A program made the translations under genes and the position numbers. 64,000 bases of DNA from an uncultured Prevotella sp. (GTDB lineage: Bacteria; Bacteroidota; Bacteroidia; Bacteroidales; Bacteroidaceae), in assembly GCA_905233555.1 (NCBI GenBank), contig CAJODF010000001.1:1-64000 (forward strand), written 5' to 3'. The notes under the pieces are model-generated. The model had not been told where the DNA came from. It did not search any database and saw nothing but the letters and a program-made list of their open reading frames with translations. Shown here one piece after another: positions 52,501 through 61,800 of this stretch (position 1 is the first letter of the stretch; each line of letters starts with the position of its first letter).

Positions 52501-52809
52501 GCCCGTCCCGTCACCCGCAGCATCGTCTTCAGCAACGATAACTCGCAGTTGAAGGGTGTCGAGGAGAAGGGTGATTCGAACAGCGAGGATCCGGGCCGTC
52601 TGAGCATCTATGCCAAGAAGCATAAGATCATAGTCGAGTCGGCCTTGACCCGCGATGTCGATATCCGTATCGTCAACGCAGCGGGTATCACCATCACCAC
52701 CTTCAATATCGAACCGGGCGAGACCGTCGAGACCCGCATCAACAGCGAGGGCGTCTATATCGTCCAGTCCGCCGACGGCCGCTATACCAAGAAACTCGCC
52801 GTGAGATAA
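40537..52809 (+). CDS. Giant (4090 aa) secreted [YF]GGG-repeat protein, predicted beta-solenoid adhesin, with T9SS-like C-terminus
   Basis: GTG start; signal peptide MKTKYIIISALMFLAATVAQAQ; at least 12 [YF]GGG motifs in the VYGGGNxGxV context; C-terminal VDIRIVNAAGITITTFNIEPGETVETRINSEGVYIVQSADGRYTKKLAVR. Confidence 0.85.
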   Translation: MKTKYIIISALMFLAATVAQAQVAEDKPVINIQGKVFGGARQADVEGHTFVSIAAENFDVVIDEVFGGNDISGSIGSGTSVQTAPPAAPPEMSGAPDISDDCNVYISTNKEATGKHLFIGQLFGGGNGDYTYTNAEGVDLTDGTDSEGHTIYKVMDGDTKVATSIKKFTKPELSKVYLSLKGGTFGYVYGGGNAATVVNQTDIYINNKSEITKKKGTKDSENNDIGFEYLTSTDITRMGITSDYNDTYQFSRVFGGNNKAAMAAQPTWHLVEGSIENLYGGGNAGDMTRTQGISLNIDGADMRVHNVYGGCRKADVHHTASVGIYNGNIDYVYGGNDISGTVRQGTSVVIKSTINHDVYGGSNGSYLYTNSDASSDLYFQIPTGMNAAEALTNHRPNVPSTSVLLQGTAEHPVSIGGAVYCGGNSATLKTNSEFTGTPSATLTLGSYVKACQVFMGCNGEDMVKPEALTHFSSALDLKTPANMAKYMEGVEMQIKPSVNFANPYSAEGVVDRASNAHIGEFYCGGNVGSVFVKGKNEFHFSKNVFIHEKLVGGCNNAYVAAVSERNAEYKGGMIEGKTVDGAIDQASKASPKVQLNLTGLRLEPRKMVFDENTRACKYEYSWTEGTGGSAVTQTSEWFLTNEDNDPTTKDNLLKWGNVYGGCFNTGYVMGDVVINISSRTSEPTDIFRQSGTNNKNDAGWNTGIWESVQGQDVFCKTLTIFGGGYGEHSVIEGNTQVNINSGGVAFQVFGGGEKGPVNGNTEINLYTGGECREIYGGGFEGDVNGHTTVNLIGGKFYDAFGGACNADVRDYTEVYIGRSRAVDGTGRPLLTGYPEGANIYGGNDFGGEVKGIGTGTEMEPDTEIGKHKQSAYEFNATTRQKDVTTIETNAYVEYYHGKVDSIAGGNYGNYEYETYYNRKKGTNGVDDPGGVAAQLHAKDPDTYGATFEFKKPKVGSSFLNIQTPQISANDRVLYFLGGSEGASDEADNDEMQSNSYVLVEAPGLNMPEDLANNYHGANVYGAGAHAGLKGGTTQVWLLKGHVKNVFGASLNEGCTENAHVYVPVGSTIHANAIFGGADGSIVKEHFESNADYNDRLSEFNSNINKIPCDATNAFVEFASNQAIIDDAIYGGNNFQRRTVNSTVNISAPVKNKDIVAEELTDLCDVYGAGYGGFTWATCTKVNLLSGAQVLDLYGGGRDGKVFETSSEYHRMMVNHTETFWDGNTDPRQYEKYDGKNPVHSETGWAAEGKFNTNVVINQGAIVVGNAFAAGKGADANVSGSSGLTLNGGTVINNIYGGGEEAPVRDRYKVGHDPQTIGDNTIPGITCSTNVKILGGRVTEVYGGGLDGDVGRGDVANKDVSGFTNITIGKLHQADPTFYNGDPTVERSLYGGGYRGKVYGTATTQMNNGHIGYKYVETTNSETSEVTGSYVENLDYDNDTRKLLKQNGNLFGAGYGEGATVDYTVVKMYDGVIRNSLYGGGEISAVGRGVKYNTTTGKYDILDNDEDDFHAGGTQVTMYGGLVQHNVFGGGRGYAIDAYGNTTSGEIGYSDGYTFGSTDVKIHGGTIGTVNAVAEGDGNVFGGGNIGHVYTGKGRKGLDGPNGEDNLYYRDPDVTSTSGDDGFNLKTKDCCVIISPYCKVKSAAQESLVKLLKDITKTGEGEPTTLYTAGTIITSVQLAALEADADVSIGTSDYVNVTMINGEYFDTEGPNAYVSTDKLNLLTANSADWDKLEREGIKIGNAVFAGGNVSRGSDKIYANTVTVHGNAVASVEDVFAKDLITLGEDGIGGLYGDGNLTLVDGYRGLNITNYGTDYYNLSDAIDYDKYLEMTDRERAYFELEYEAKEAHTYEYWECKHTHTYRMPDGNGGYKEISFKHGQKLPASETTPTVVSGEAISYGSLDYNRDDAVSVNELTEAMKAKSYWWKPTKQSTSYTDKETIKEDKYNLMDDHEKQNWERKGFCRLYAGRMINTIQRADFCGVFGSRVVMRGAQDRVTDGKSADYTEYTINRIGEVSLNKKVVNNDPHGNYFGIYNVVNYLGALTSDVPFVPSSFYSQLAAHNMSAADAKRTTDNSQSGYEPNGDSYYEWKQDNLNTRKRNDGTCHNDVAMASGVWLEIVEEPTDNSTEKKYGPITGVVELALINVATGEGGGYVYAKNEHGVLKQIKSSDELFLLDSNYGAVTYKQFKYDTPENVVTAEETNRQHLIPDKNGKTPEQDGYITTYGILVTDANGKEPGTEGYIPTAQLDEHGEPVTWHPITPKMESSGNFINSDKRIVDDCYPLSGAYMGADPSPAHYWYIRGDFYVYDQYISAYTGSAQAYAEKITIPLTITAEAQGRLTLNSVNKNLYAYWNGDLSDTTHPATNADGETIADSYKSKIDDKAVVVGGRSYHKNDPITYWDWSRLSETEQNFFVDETYTCTTTITDHYAKGDAILPTTYETLSTSNYVVREEIKIVDTSHDDQITVYAAGSYLPAGVYATLSAKDKERCITEKECFNISNAISHDNGFLLTLDWDNPEEWNKYYRDPSGNRVTSKIYDGLTESQQLDYTPCPTFRCATTGIYGLQECVVGDIIDQTTFLTKTKLDTDVSTYMSNHPEETDPTSGKVFGEFQRAYVAIDDCVLSNGHQYLKEACISAGEWGGLSVEDKSKFGEAYICTSSYLEDKTKECFHGTVIPYSVYSTYPASERDEYFQPAYICTSGTVDEEHKKWWGGELFVAGTNNAAVKYCNLPASERAAFTYNYDAFDLLSEDFKPGNENYPSDIIADGVIPLSWYEGDPDDSHHVVNGENRSVKSGEDQIPYAHEHLIDYDATYTGSTMTGDNKLKEKVWVTRAEETTSIETDQLKSGDILSNEQFGSLTNEQFKYTPIIVTPEDIANADKEYYYVVKKEFGVGETWYAPGNQISEATFENLTSTQQANVAQVPKSTLVASVGSGGGRVYFCTKKYEPITPVTDILGNYTSGEVSVGTVITDGNYTGLINEQKNFSIDGKIPNTTSTFYVAREADIDQLQQDKVVTVMYWYEYIESDEDGRSYETIRERHVINVHIHFESGVPTIGTLLPPSTVLPGQKVGLNQPTVSEGAFEVIGGGWEIYTNEVDATTHQNGRDYESGKTQVYWYQDGHYLAYYAKTSNKNVGRVYSNSVPLSVANYHRMEDVMNSTHKEMVDDGNGGLTETEVHDYMYVNKAAADVNKRDSKIYIGSSDELEAFKSLYDLSKQTANTAGFENIRNCQNLDFYLDNEIKYTGATPWTSIGNNQTNCFEGDFHGDGHAITGLQNSLFNWLCGDVYNTGVAGSFTGAGIAENGDGYVQNCWIKTTGTPTTGAGHYPVFGNPVRDAAAIAVHGVVQVENCYYPESNDYYVTYPDGYSRGKAIQKPDAAFINGEVAYNLNSFYLAQRYSDNSGKGTAGNAYWKLEDAGVDGKTPTSVKYPAENPEDINRYVESRYDNVDFLYADGIVPDVGAVNIRYNATNGKYYPIYPDDYIFFGQNLTYGLVTGGGAHDEHPTAVLKYKATEENKNSNHLLIPGKTGTRVYRAPGYYRSSDMEQVFFNPDAAFKDKYTPRADGIFGSSAQTIDIHNRLTAIDFTGYHDRGAWSDGTSQDNYFRHVLDYNGLSSFTTSGVTRNLLVYANNVGGADATTMQVLQNALQQYEPVYSESYSNDKYKKVISKIDNNDVKGHLVAQVEEWTQANPYKSSSDHFLVDKQDFNAPIPYKFNDDKRMWYQRMPDNYVGELKNSDGTYNRQAGWEGISIPFKAELVTTNDKGEITHFYSGSEESKNDTHTKIGHEYWLRHYTDLSAEADANGVRTATMRYPDAITDGPEKEVTNTFLWDYYYNETVSPHHEDQNNDTYQTYYNSTRTYSKYPRLTNGRPYIIGFPGERYYEFDLSGKFQAETTADPDPAKLEAQTISFVSAPGITIDVSDNEKAGESEVITEEGKKITYTFKPSYLNEEFEVGKAVYTLNSQGSSYDKVPETGEDKTKVAAFRPYFEVTSATAARPVTRSIVFSNDNSQLKGVEEKGDSNSEDPGRLSIYAKKHKIIVESALTRDVDIRIVNAAGITITTFNIEPGETVETRINSEGVYIVQSADGRYTKKLAVR

Positions 52810-52833
52810 AGCCACTGATGACACAGATTTGAA

Positions 52834-55800
52834 ATGAAAAGTAGATATATGACACAAGATATGAAGAAGGATACGATATTACATACCGAAAAAGGAACAT
52901 ATGTTCATCGGCTCATTAACATATGTTCATCGGCTCACGAACATATGTTCATCGGCTCACGAACATATGTTCATAACCAATCCAAGCAGATAGTCCGCCC
53001 GGGGCGGACTGGGAGTCCCCTTGAAGCGGACTGGGAGTCCGCTTGGGGCGGACTGCGAAACAGCCTCACACTCCTACGCAGTCTGCTGCTTCTCGTAATC
53101 CTCACCCTCGGCCCCACCACCGCCTGGGGACAGACGGGAACGAACCATTCGGGTATTTTTTATTTTGCAAACGGCGGTAGCGGAAAATCTGGTGATCCCG
53201 CGATAACAGGAGGCACAAGTTCTGATAATTATTTCTATCTTGTTCCGGCAGATAACCCTCAACAAGGCAATAAACGCGATGCATGGTACTCAAGCGATTA
53301 TAGCGCGGCTGATGGTGATCGCGAAAAGCCTTACATAACAACCTATAAGACTAAAAAGGATGCTGCTGAAATCCCCTCAGGTGTCACTGAACGCCCGCAC
53401 AACTCTGTTTGGATTGTGAAATTTGCCAGCACTGACTCTGGAACAGACTATTACTATCTCATTCATGCCGCCACAGGCAAATATGTGGTGTATGAGCCGC
53501 CTTATTCTAATAATTGGAATCGTAAGTCGGTGCACCTGCTGACAACAGACAGTCCTGGAGAGAATGCCAAATTTGAAATTACTACCAATCAAATTACCAT
53601 CAATTCTATCAATTATGACTGTTACAACTTCCGACCTAAGAGTAGAACTTCTGGAAATAGATATTTAAATGCAGCAAACGCAAACACAAATTATTACTAT
53701 TCTTCTGAAAATAATTCCGATGGTGCTGCTGATTATTTTCGAGGTCTTGTTGGCCTTTGGTCAGCTGTTGGCGGTGGCTCTGACTGGAAACCTGAGGCAA
53801 CCTTACTTGACGCTCCTACCATCAGCGCTGTGGATGCGAATAACAAAGTAACTATTACCGATGCTAATAGCCTGCCTTCAGGTTACGAGATACGCTACAC
53901 CACCGACGGCTCGACGGAACCGACGGCATCCACTGGCGAGGTTTATAGCGGGCCAATCTCCATAACGGCCTCCGTCACCATCAAGGCTGTGGTGGTACGC
54001 TACGGCATGGTGCTCACAGAGGTGGCCTCTGAAGCACGCGAGCCTGTACCCTGTGCCACACCTGTTATCAGTTTCGATTATACCACTTCGGAGGTTTCTA
54101 TTACTTGTGCCACTGATGGCAGCACCATAAAATTTAGTACTGATGGCGGTGAGCCAACTACAGATTATGACGGTCCGTTCTCTATCTCCGGCCCCACTAC
54201 GGTGAAAGCAATTGCCACCCGTGCGACTTTTGCCCCCTCCGCTGTGGCCGAGTTAGCCATCTCCCAAGTTGCCACACCGACAATACAGAATAATGGTAGT
54301 AATGCCATATCTATAACAACGACCACTTCAGATGCAACCATCTACTACACCACTGACGGTAGCACTCCAACGACCTCGAGCACCGAATACACCGATCCTC
54401 TCACGGAAAATGTCAGCAATGTGACCATCAAGGCCATCGCTGTTAAGGAGAACATGATCACTTCTGCTGTGGGCAGCGGCAAGGTGAAACTTCAATGCGC
54501 CACTCCTGTCATTACAAGAGACGGCATGACATTTACCCTTTCTTGCAGTTTTCCTACAGGCGCCAACCTATATTATAAATTGAATGGCGGATCTGAAGTT
54601 GCTTATGATGGAACACCTGTTTCCTTCATGGCCCAACAATTGCCTATAACAGTAACAGCTGTGGCCAGACACAGCAACTATACGGAGTCAGAGACCGCCT
54701 CCTTTGAACTTATAAACGGTTCAGGAACGTCTGATGACCCATACTTGATTTACAGTGCCACAGACCTTGCTACCTTTGTAGCGAATGTAAATAACGGAAC
54801 TACTGCTTCAAAATGCTACAAACTGGAGATAGATGTGTCAGGCAGCGGTATCGATGCCATTACCACTGACTTCACAGGCACTTTCGATGGTGGTTTGCAT
54901 ACCATCAGTAACCTTGGACATGCCCTGTTCAACACCGTCGATGGTGGTGTGGTAAAGAATGTCATACTTGATAATGTCAAGATAACTAGTGGTACCAATG
55001 TCGGTGCCATTTGCAATGAAGCCACTGGTGCAAGTCGCATCTATAACTGTGGTATATTGGCAACAAGCAGTACCATGGAAAAAGATGAGGACGGCTATGA
55101 CCATATCTCTTCTTGTAGTAGTTCTATTAGCGGTAGCGGTTACGTAGGCGGTATAGTGGGATTGCTTGATGGTAGTTCGCGCGTTATCAACTGTTTTAGT
55201 TACGCCAATGTTTCCGGAGGTAGTTATGTTGGCGGCATTGTGGGTTATAATAACGTGGCATCTACTAATCCTGCTACAGAGCTCAAGACCATGGTGATGA
55301 ACTGTATGTTTTATGGTGAGGTCAGTGGATCTTCGATAGCACCAATATACAATGGTAATATTATCACCAATATAGATAACAATAAAGGTGTTGGCAACTA
55401 CAATTATTTCCGTCTCGAAGCTTCGTATGTACAGCCAACGGGCATCACCTATAACTGTGCCCTTGGTGCTGAAGACCGTTATCTACAGCGTTTCGAGTTC
55501 TTCCGCAACCTGCTTAACAGTCACAGAGAACTGGCTGGTTGGTGGGCTACTGGCACCTATAGCAGTAGCGAGATGATGAAATGGGTGTTGGAACCCTCGC
55601 AGTTGGGCACTTCCACGCCTTATCCCATCCTCAAGGTTCCAGGCAAATATCTGTCGGTGGTGAACATCGATGCGGAGAACGCTCCCCTTGCCTTAGAACG
55701 CAACAAAGGAGGCAAATTAGGAACGCTGTCAGTAACCATTAGAGGTACTGGAGGTGGTGCTGTGTACAGCGCACCAGACGGAGCCTCTATTTCAACCGGC

Positions 55801-58800
55801 AGTCTTACTCTCAACATCACCGATAAAGATCCAGACCACTTCAACTTCAACTATTACAAGGTTCAATTGCCTTATTATAACGACGTAGGTACTGGCAACT
55901 ACACTGGCAATCGCGTAGTGACAGGATGGAAGATTGTCGGGATAACTGGAGGTACGCCTGGCGAATTTAAAAAAGAAGATACTGACAAGGGCTATAATTT
56001 TGCCGACCGTAACTGTACCAACAAGGATTTGTATAGCGTAAGTGGTCGCGTCTTTAATCAGGGTGCCTATTGGGACGTACCCGAAGGCGTCACTGACATC
56101 ACCATCGAGCCTTATTGGGCCAAATGCGTCTATCTAGCCGACCAAAATGCCGACAAGGTATATAATACGGAAATGACAACCGGATACGATGTACCCTACG
56201 TCGGTGGCGGACAGAAATACACCAACGGCAACAGCTATTCCATTGCAGGAGAAAACCAAGTGGTTTTCACCGCTATAGGCGATGCTATCGCAAGTTCGGG
56301 AACAGGAACGGCACTTTTTCAGGGAGTGAATAATTTTGCGAATCACACCGTTTATGACTATGCCGTGGTGCTTGTGGGCAATTATCATCATTATTATAAC
56401 CAGAATATAGATAAAAGCAAGCCTTACACGGTTACCTCTATCGACCTTGATGGCGACAACGAGCCCGACTACTCCTATATCCTGCGCTACAATGGTCGTT
56501 GCGAGACCCACCCTGTGAGGGCCGACTTCATCAATATTCCCGGCCTCGGTATGGCTCAGAAATCCACAGGTGGCACGGGTTCGTATAACTTCGGTATCAT
56601 GATTCCCACAGGATGGTTTGAGAGTACCAATACCTCGCTCTTCCGGTTCACCCAGTTCGAGTATGAGCACTCTAGCAGAAGCGCAACCGATGCCATCATC
56701 GTGCAGGGCGGTGTCATTGAGCAATGGGTGAGTTACAACCAAAAAGGTAGATCAAACAATATACCTTACATCCATGTAGGAGGTAACGTGTGGTTCAAGG
56801 AATTCCACACGGGCTGTCACCAAGATAAGAATATAACAACCGGATTCCAACCAACTAAGCACTCTCCTATATCGGTTACTGGTGGCGATTTCGATGAGTT
56901 CTACCTCACGGGACTTTATGTAGCCAATGTCGGTCTTAACAATTACGCAGACAACGCCGAGTGCTACATCAATGGTGGTCGCTTCGGCACCGTCTGCGGT
57001 GCTGCTATGGAGGGCATTGGCAAGGCTAATGGCGCCGACAACACAGGCAACATCACCTGGCTCATCCAAAATGCTGACATCCACGAGTTCTACGCCGGCG
57101 GCCTCAATGCCGCCAAACCGGTGACGGGCAACCTCTCCACCACTATCGTCGACAGCCACGTGGACATCTTCTGCGGCGGTCCCAAGTTCGGTGACATGAG
57201 TGCAAACAAAACCGTCGTCACCAACGCTACCGGCTGCACCTTCGGTACCTTCTTCGGTGCAGGCTACGGTGGTAACTCCTACAGCCGCGACGCACCAAGA
57301 AACCACAACAACATAGTGAATTTCCCCCACAACGATGGTGAAGGCGCCGGTAACCACGCTTCTTGGAATGCATGGTTGGCGGATAAATACAAGAAGAACT
57401 ATGACGCCGCTAAAGGTGGTATATCCACCCAGTTCGACTATCAGTTCTTGCCCATGTCGAACAACACTAATAACGTGGCACGAATCTTTGTCGATTACGT
57501 AGCCTTCTCGTTGGCAACCACACACGATGTCACTTCTTCTTTGGAAGATTGCACCATTACAGGTAATTTCTATGGTGGGGGTAGTCTGGGAAAGGTTGAA
57601 GGAGATGTCACTTCAACGCTCACCAACTGCACGGTAAACGGTAGTGTGTTTGGTGCAGGCTACTCGGCATCTCTGCCCACTGTGGAGGTGATGGGTGATG
57701 GTTTCCAGACAGAACCTTATTACTATACAGACCTCGGTACTTATCGTCAGGGAGTCTTTCCTGCTACAACTACATACCATTGGGAACAAGCGACTGCTAC
57801 AGAATTCAGTAGTAAGCAGGTGGACAATGAAGCACATATCCTCTATACTACTGCAGACCTTACGGCTTTGGGAACTGTTGCGGGTACAGCCACCCTAACT
57901 ATTGATGGCACGACGACCGTTGTTGGGGAAAGTGTCTATGGTGGTGGAGAAGAATCTTCTGTGAATGGTAATACCGTGGTTGCTGTAAATGACGGTACTA
58001 TTGGTGTGATTCCTGCTGGTCAAACGGGTGGTGCCACGTATGGCAACGTCTATGGCGGCGGAAAAGGAAAATATAAAGAAATAAAAGATGTAAATGGAGT
58101 TGAAACAGAAGTCGAACTTGCAGGCGATAAAGCCGTTGTATTAGGCCTCGTTAAGGGTAACACCAATGTCACTATCAATGGTGGCTCCATCATGCATAAT
58201 GTATATGGTGGCGGTGCCTATGGATCTGTAGGAACCTACACCTACGATACTTCTGGAAATATCTCTGCATATACTTCAGGTGGCGCTGCTAATGTCACCA
58301 TCAAAGGCGGTACCATAGGTACCACTGGTAAGGACAACGGTATGGTGTTTGGTTCGTCGCGTGGTGATATAGATGCTCTAGGTGCAATCCATGACCGTCT
58401 GGCGTGGGTATATAATACTAACGTTATTATTGGCACTTCGGCAACGGGGACTTATGGTGAAGAAGGCTATGTCGCAGAATCTGGCCCCACCATCAAGGGT
58501 TCTGTCTATGGTAGTGGTGAGAATGGTCATACTTATACAGATGCCAATGTGACCGTCCATGGCGGTATTATCGGCATACCTTCAGGTGACAATGAAGTTG
58601 TGCAGGGTGTAACTTATGCGGCCTATAATTATCCGTCACGTGGCAATGTTTATGGTGGCGGCTGCGGTACGGATAAGTATTATTCATCTTCATCCTTAAT
58701 CACAGGAACTCATACTGCCAATGATGGTATGGGTGACATGTATAACCCGTTGGCAGGTATCGTGTTAGGTACTGCTACCGTCCTCATCGACGGTGGCCAA

Positions 58801-61800
58801 GTGGTGCATAATGTCTATGGAGCAGGTGCTATGGGCTCGGTGGGTACAATGGAGAAGAACACTACTACTAATGACATTACCATTACCAATGGTGGTACGA
58901 CAAATGTTACTATCAGTGGTGGTACAGTGGGCGTTACTGTAACTGTAGATGAGACTCATCCAGAACCGACGGGTGGTAATGTCTTTGGTGCAGCCCGTGG
59001 TGATGCAAATAATACACAAACCGATGTCGCTTTGGTCAAGACAACGAATGTTACCATCAGTCAGGCTGAAGGGAAGACCACAACAATCTATGGTAACGTC
59101 TATGGTGGCGGTGAGTGTGGCGATGTAGGTACATATCATACTGTTACAGAAGAAGGAAATGATAAAGGCAATAATAATTATCTTGGCGGTGAAACCAGTG
59201 GCGTTTGTGTAGTTAATATGACTGGTGGTACGGTTAATGGCCATGTGTTCGGAGCAGGCAAGGGTGATTATAGCACATACGAGTGTAAGAAAGCCATGGC
59301 GAAGTCAGCGACTGTCACTATCACGAATGGCGCGGTTGGTGGTAACGTCTATGGAGGCGGTGAGGTCGGCCGAGTGGAGAAAAATACAATAGTGGAGATA
59401 GGTGACGGAGAAGGAGCAGAAACCGGCGGTACAAGTACACCAGTAATTACTGGTAATGTCTTCGGTGCTGGTAAGGGTGTAGATACACATGGCTACTCGG
59501 CTCTGGTACGTGGCAACAGTTCTGTCACCATTGAGGGTAATGCCAAGGTGGGAATGAACGTCTATGGCGGCGGTCAGATAGCAACGGTGGGTAAATATTG
59601 GGTTTCTAAATTTTTGCCGGAGCCTGGAAATCCTGCACCTGATGGTATGCCTGATGGTATGCCTTATAAGACGAGAGACGGTGGAGTATGTACCGTCATC
59701 GTTCAGGGCTATGCCCAAATTGGACCTGATGGAGAGGCAACAGCAACAGAAACCGCTGGACACGTGTTTGGTGCTGGTAAGGGAGTTACGCCTAATTATC
59801 AATCAGGCGTGTCGCACCGTATGGATAACAATAACCAACCGGATGTTTTTGACAGTGCGGATGAATATTATGAATTCCTTGAAACGCTGGCCTTAGCCTC
59901 CTTGACCTCTGTGACCATCGATGGGCATGCCACAGTCAAGGGTTCTGTCTATGGCGGTAGCGAGAATGGTTTCGTACAGGATGATACCAACGTGGAGATT
60001 AATGATAACCTCATGATTGGTACGCCAGGTACAACAACCTATGGTAAAATCTATGGCGGTGGAAAAGGTTATCCGGGATTTGACGCTGCCGGACGAGTGG
60101 GCAGAAGCACTATTGTCAATGTCAATAACGGTACCATGCATGGCTCTGTCTATGGTGGCGGCGAGTTAGGTATCGTCAAAGGTGCCGTCATTGTAAACAT
60201 CAATGGTGGTGAGATTAAGAAGGATGTCTATGGCGGTGGTGCACTGGCCAATACGAATACCAACAACTGGAATGGCTCAACATTGTCGGAAACCTATGTT
60301 GAGGTTAGTGGACTCACTGTAGAAGAGTCCTCTGTCGTTGGCTATTACACGGAGTCGAATGGTACTTATACCGAGGCCACGGGCGAAGCGGTAGCAAACA
60401 CAAAATATTATAGAAAGGTTAACACCACTGTCAATCTCCTTGGTGGTCTCATCAACGGTGATGCCTACGGTGGCGGTCTGGGACGATTAGCCGTTGGGCC
60501 ACAGGCTGCTGTCTATTACACTCAAGCTGAGGCTGATGCATATAATCAAGAACATAGCCTTTCAAGTGGAGATGAGGGGTTTGTGACAACAGCGTCGATA
60601 AAGACTCCTGCAGTTGAGGGTCTTGAGGCTATTCCAGCTAAAGTTTATGGCGATGTGCTGGTGGATTTGAATGGAACGACTACTTCGACAGAAACTAATA
60701 CGGGTACGCCTAAGAATAGGAATACCAAGGGTTGTGTCGTCAACGAAGTGTTCGGTTGTAACAATATCAATGGTTCGCCCAAGGGTAACGTGACGGTTCA
60801 TGTGTATGGTACGCAGCATGGAGCAACTTCGATGACTAAAATCGTCGATAAATACACTCCGCCTTATTACGATCGTGATAAAGGTACAAGTGAAGGTTTG
60901 AAGGCTTATCTGGGAAGACTGATTACTCAGGCTAATGCTGTCCCAGTACGTTCAGGAACAGAAGATAATGGTATATCGGCAAGTGTTATCACCGATGCAA
61001 ATACGCTCTTGAATACAACATTAGCAGAGGTGGCAGAGGCTGATTTGACAGACGAGCAAAAGGCATCGTTGCAAGAGAAAATTGATGCAGTCTTGGCAGA
61101 GTTGGACGGTCTTTATGACGTTCATGCTGTGTATGGCGGTGGCAATAATGCGGCATACGAACCTACGATACCGTATCATCCGACCACGGCAGCAACAGGC
61201 TCTAAGAGCCAGGTTATCATCGAGGGCTGTGATTATACCAGCATTCAGTTTGTGTATGGTGGCGGTAACGCTGCCCCCGTGCCCGAGACTAATATCCTGA
61301 TTAAGGGTACAAAGATGATCGACTACTTGTTTGGAGGAGGTAATGGAACCAGAGTCCATGCTAATGTGGGGTACCTAGGAGATAATACCACTAGCCAAGG
61401 CACTGGTAATGTGACGATGCAACTGAGGGGCGGTAAGATCCACAATCTCTTCGGTGGTAGTAACTCGAATGGTAATATCCGAGGAAATGTCAGTAGAAGA
61501 ACTTTAACTGCAACGGAAATGCCAGCCGGAGAATATGGTGACTGCTGTGCGACTCTAGAGATTAACAGAATCTATAGCGCCGGTAAGAATGCTGATATCG
61601 ACGGAGATCAGATTGATGTACTTGACTGTATGTCAGGTAGTTGGGTTGATGAGTACTATGGTGGTGCTGAGAATGCCAACGTGAAAGGAAATGTGGAATT
61701 GACCATTACCGGTGGTTATTTCAGAAAGGTGTTTGGCGGTAACAAGACCAGCGGTGCCATCTTTGGACATATCAAACTGAACATTGAGGAAACCGCCAAT

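Noticed and set aside
52895-53057. 22-bp repeats as CRISPR or rRNA/tRNA-related structure
   Set aside because: No unique spacers, inside an ORF, palindromic units; no tRNA/rRNA features.
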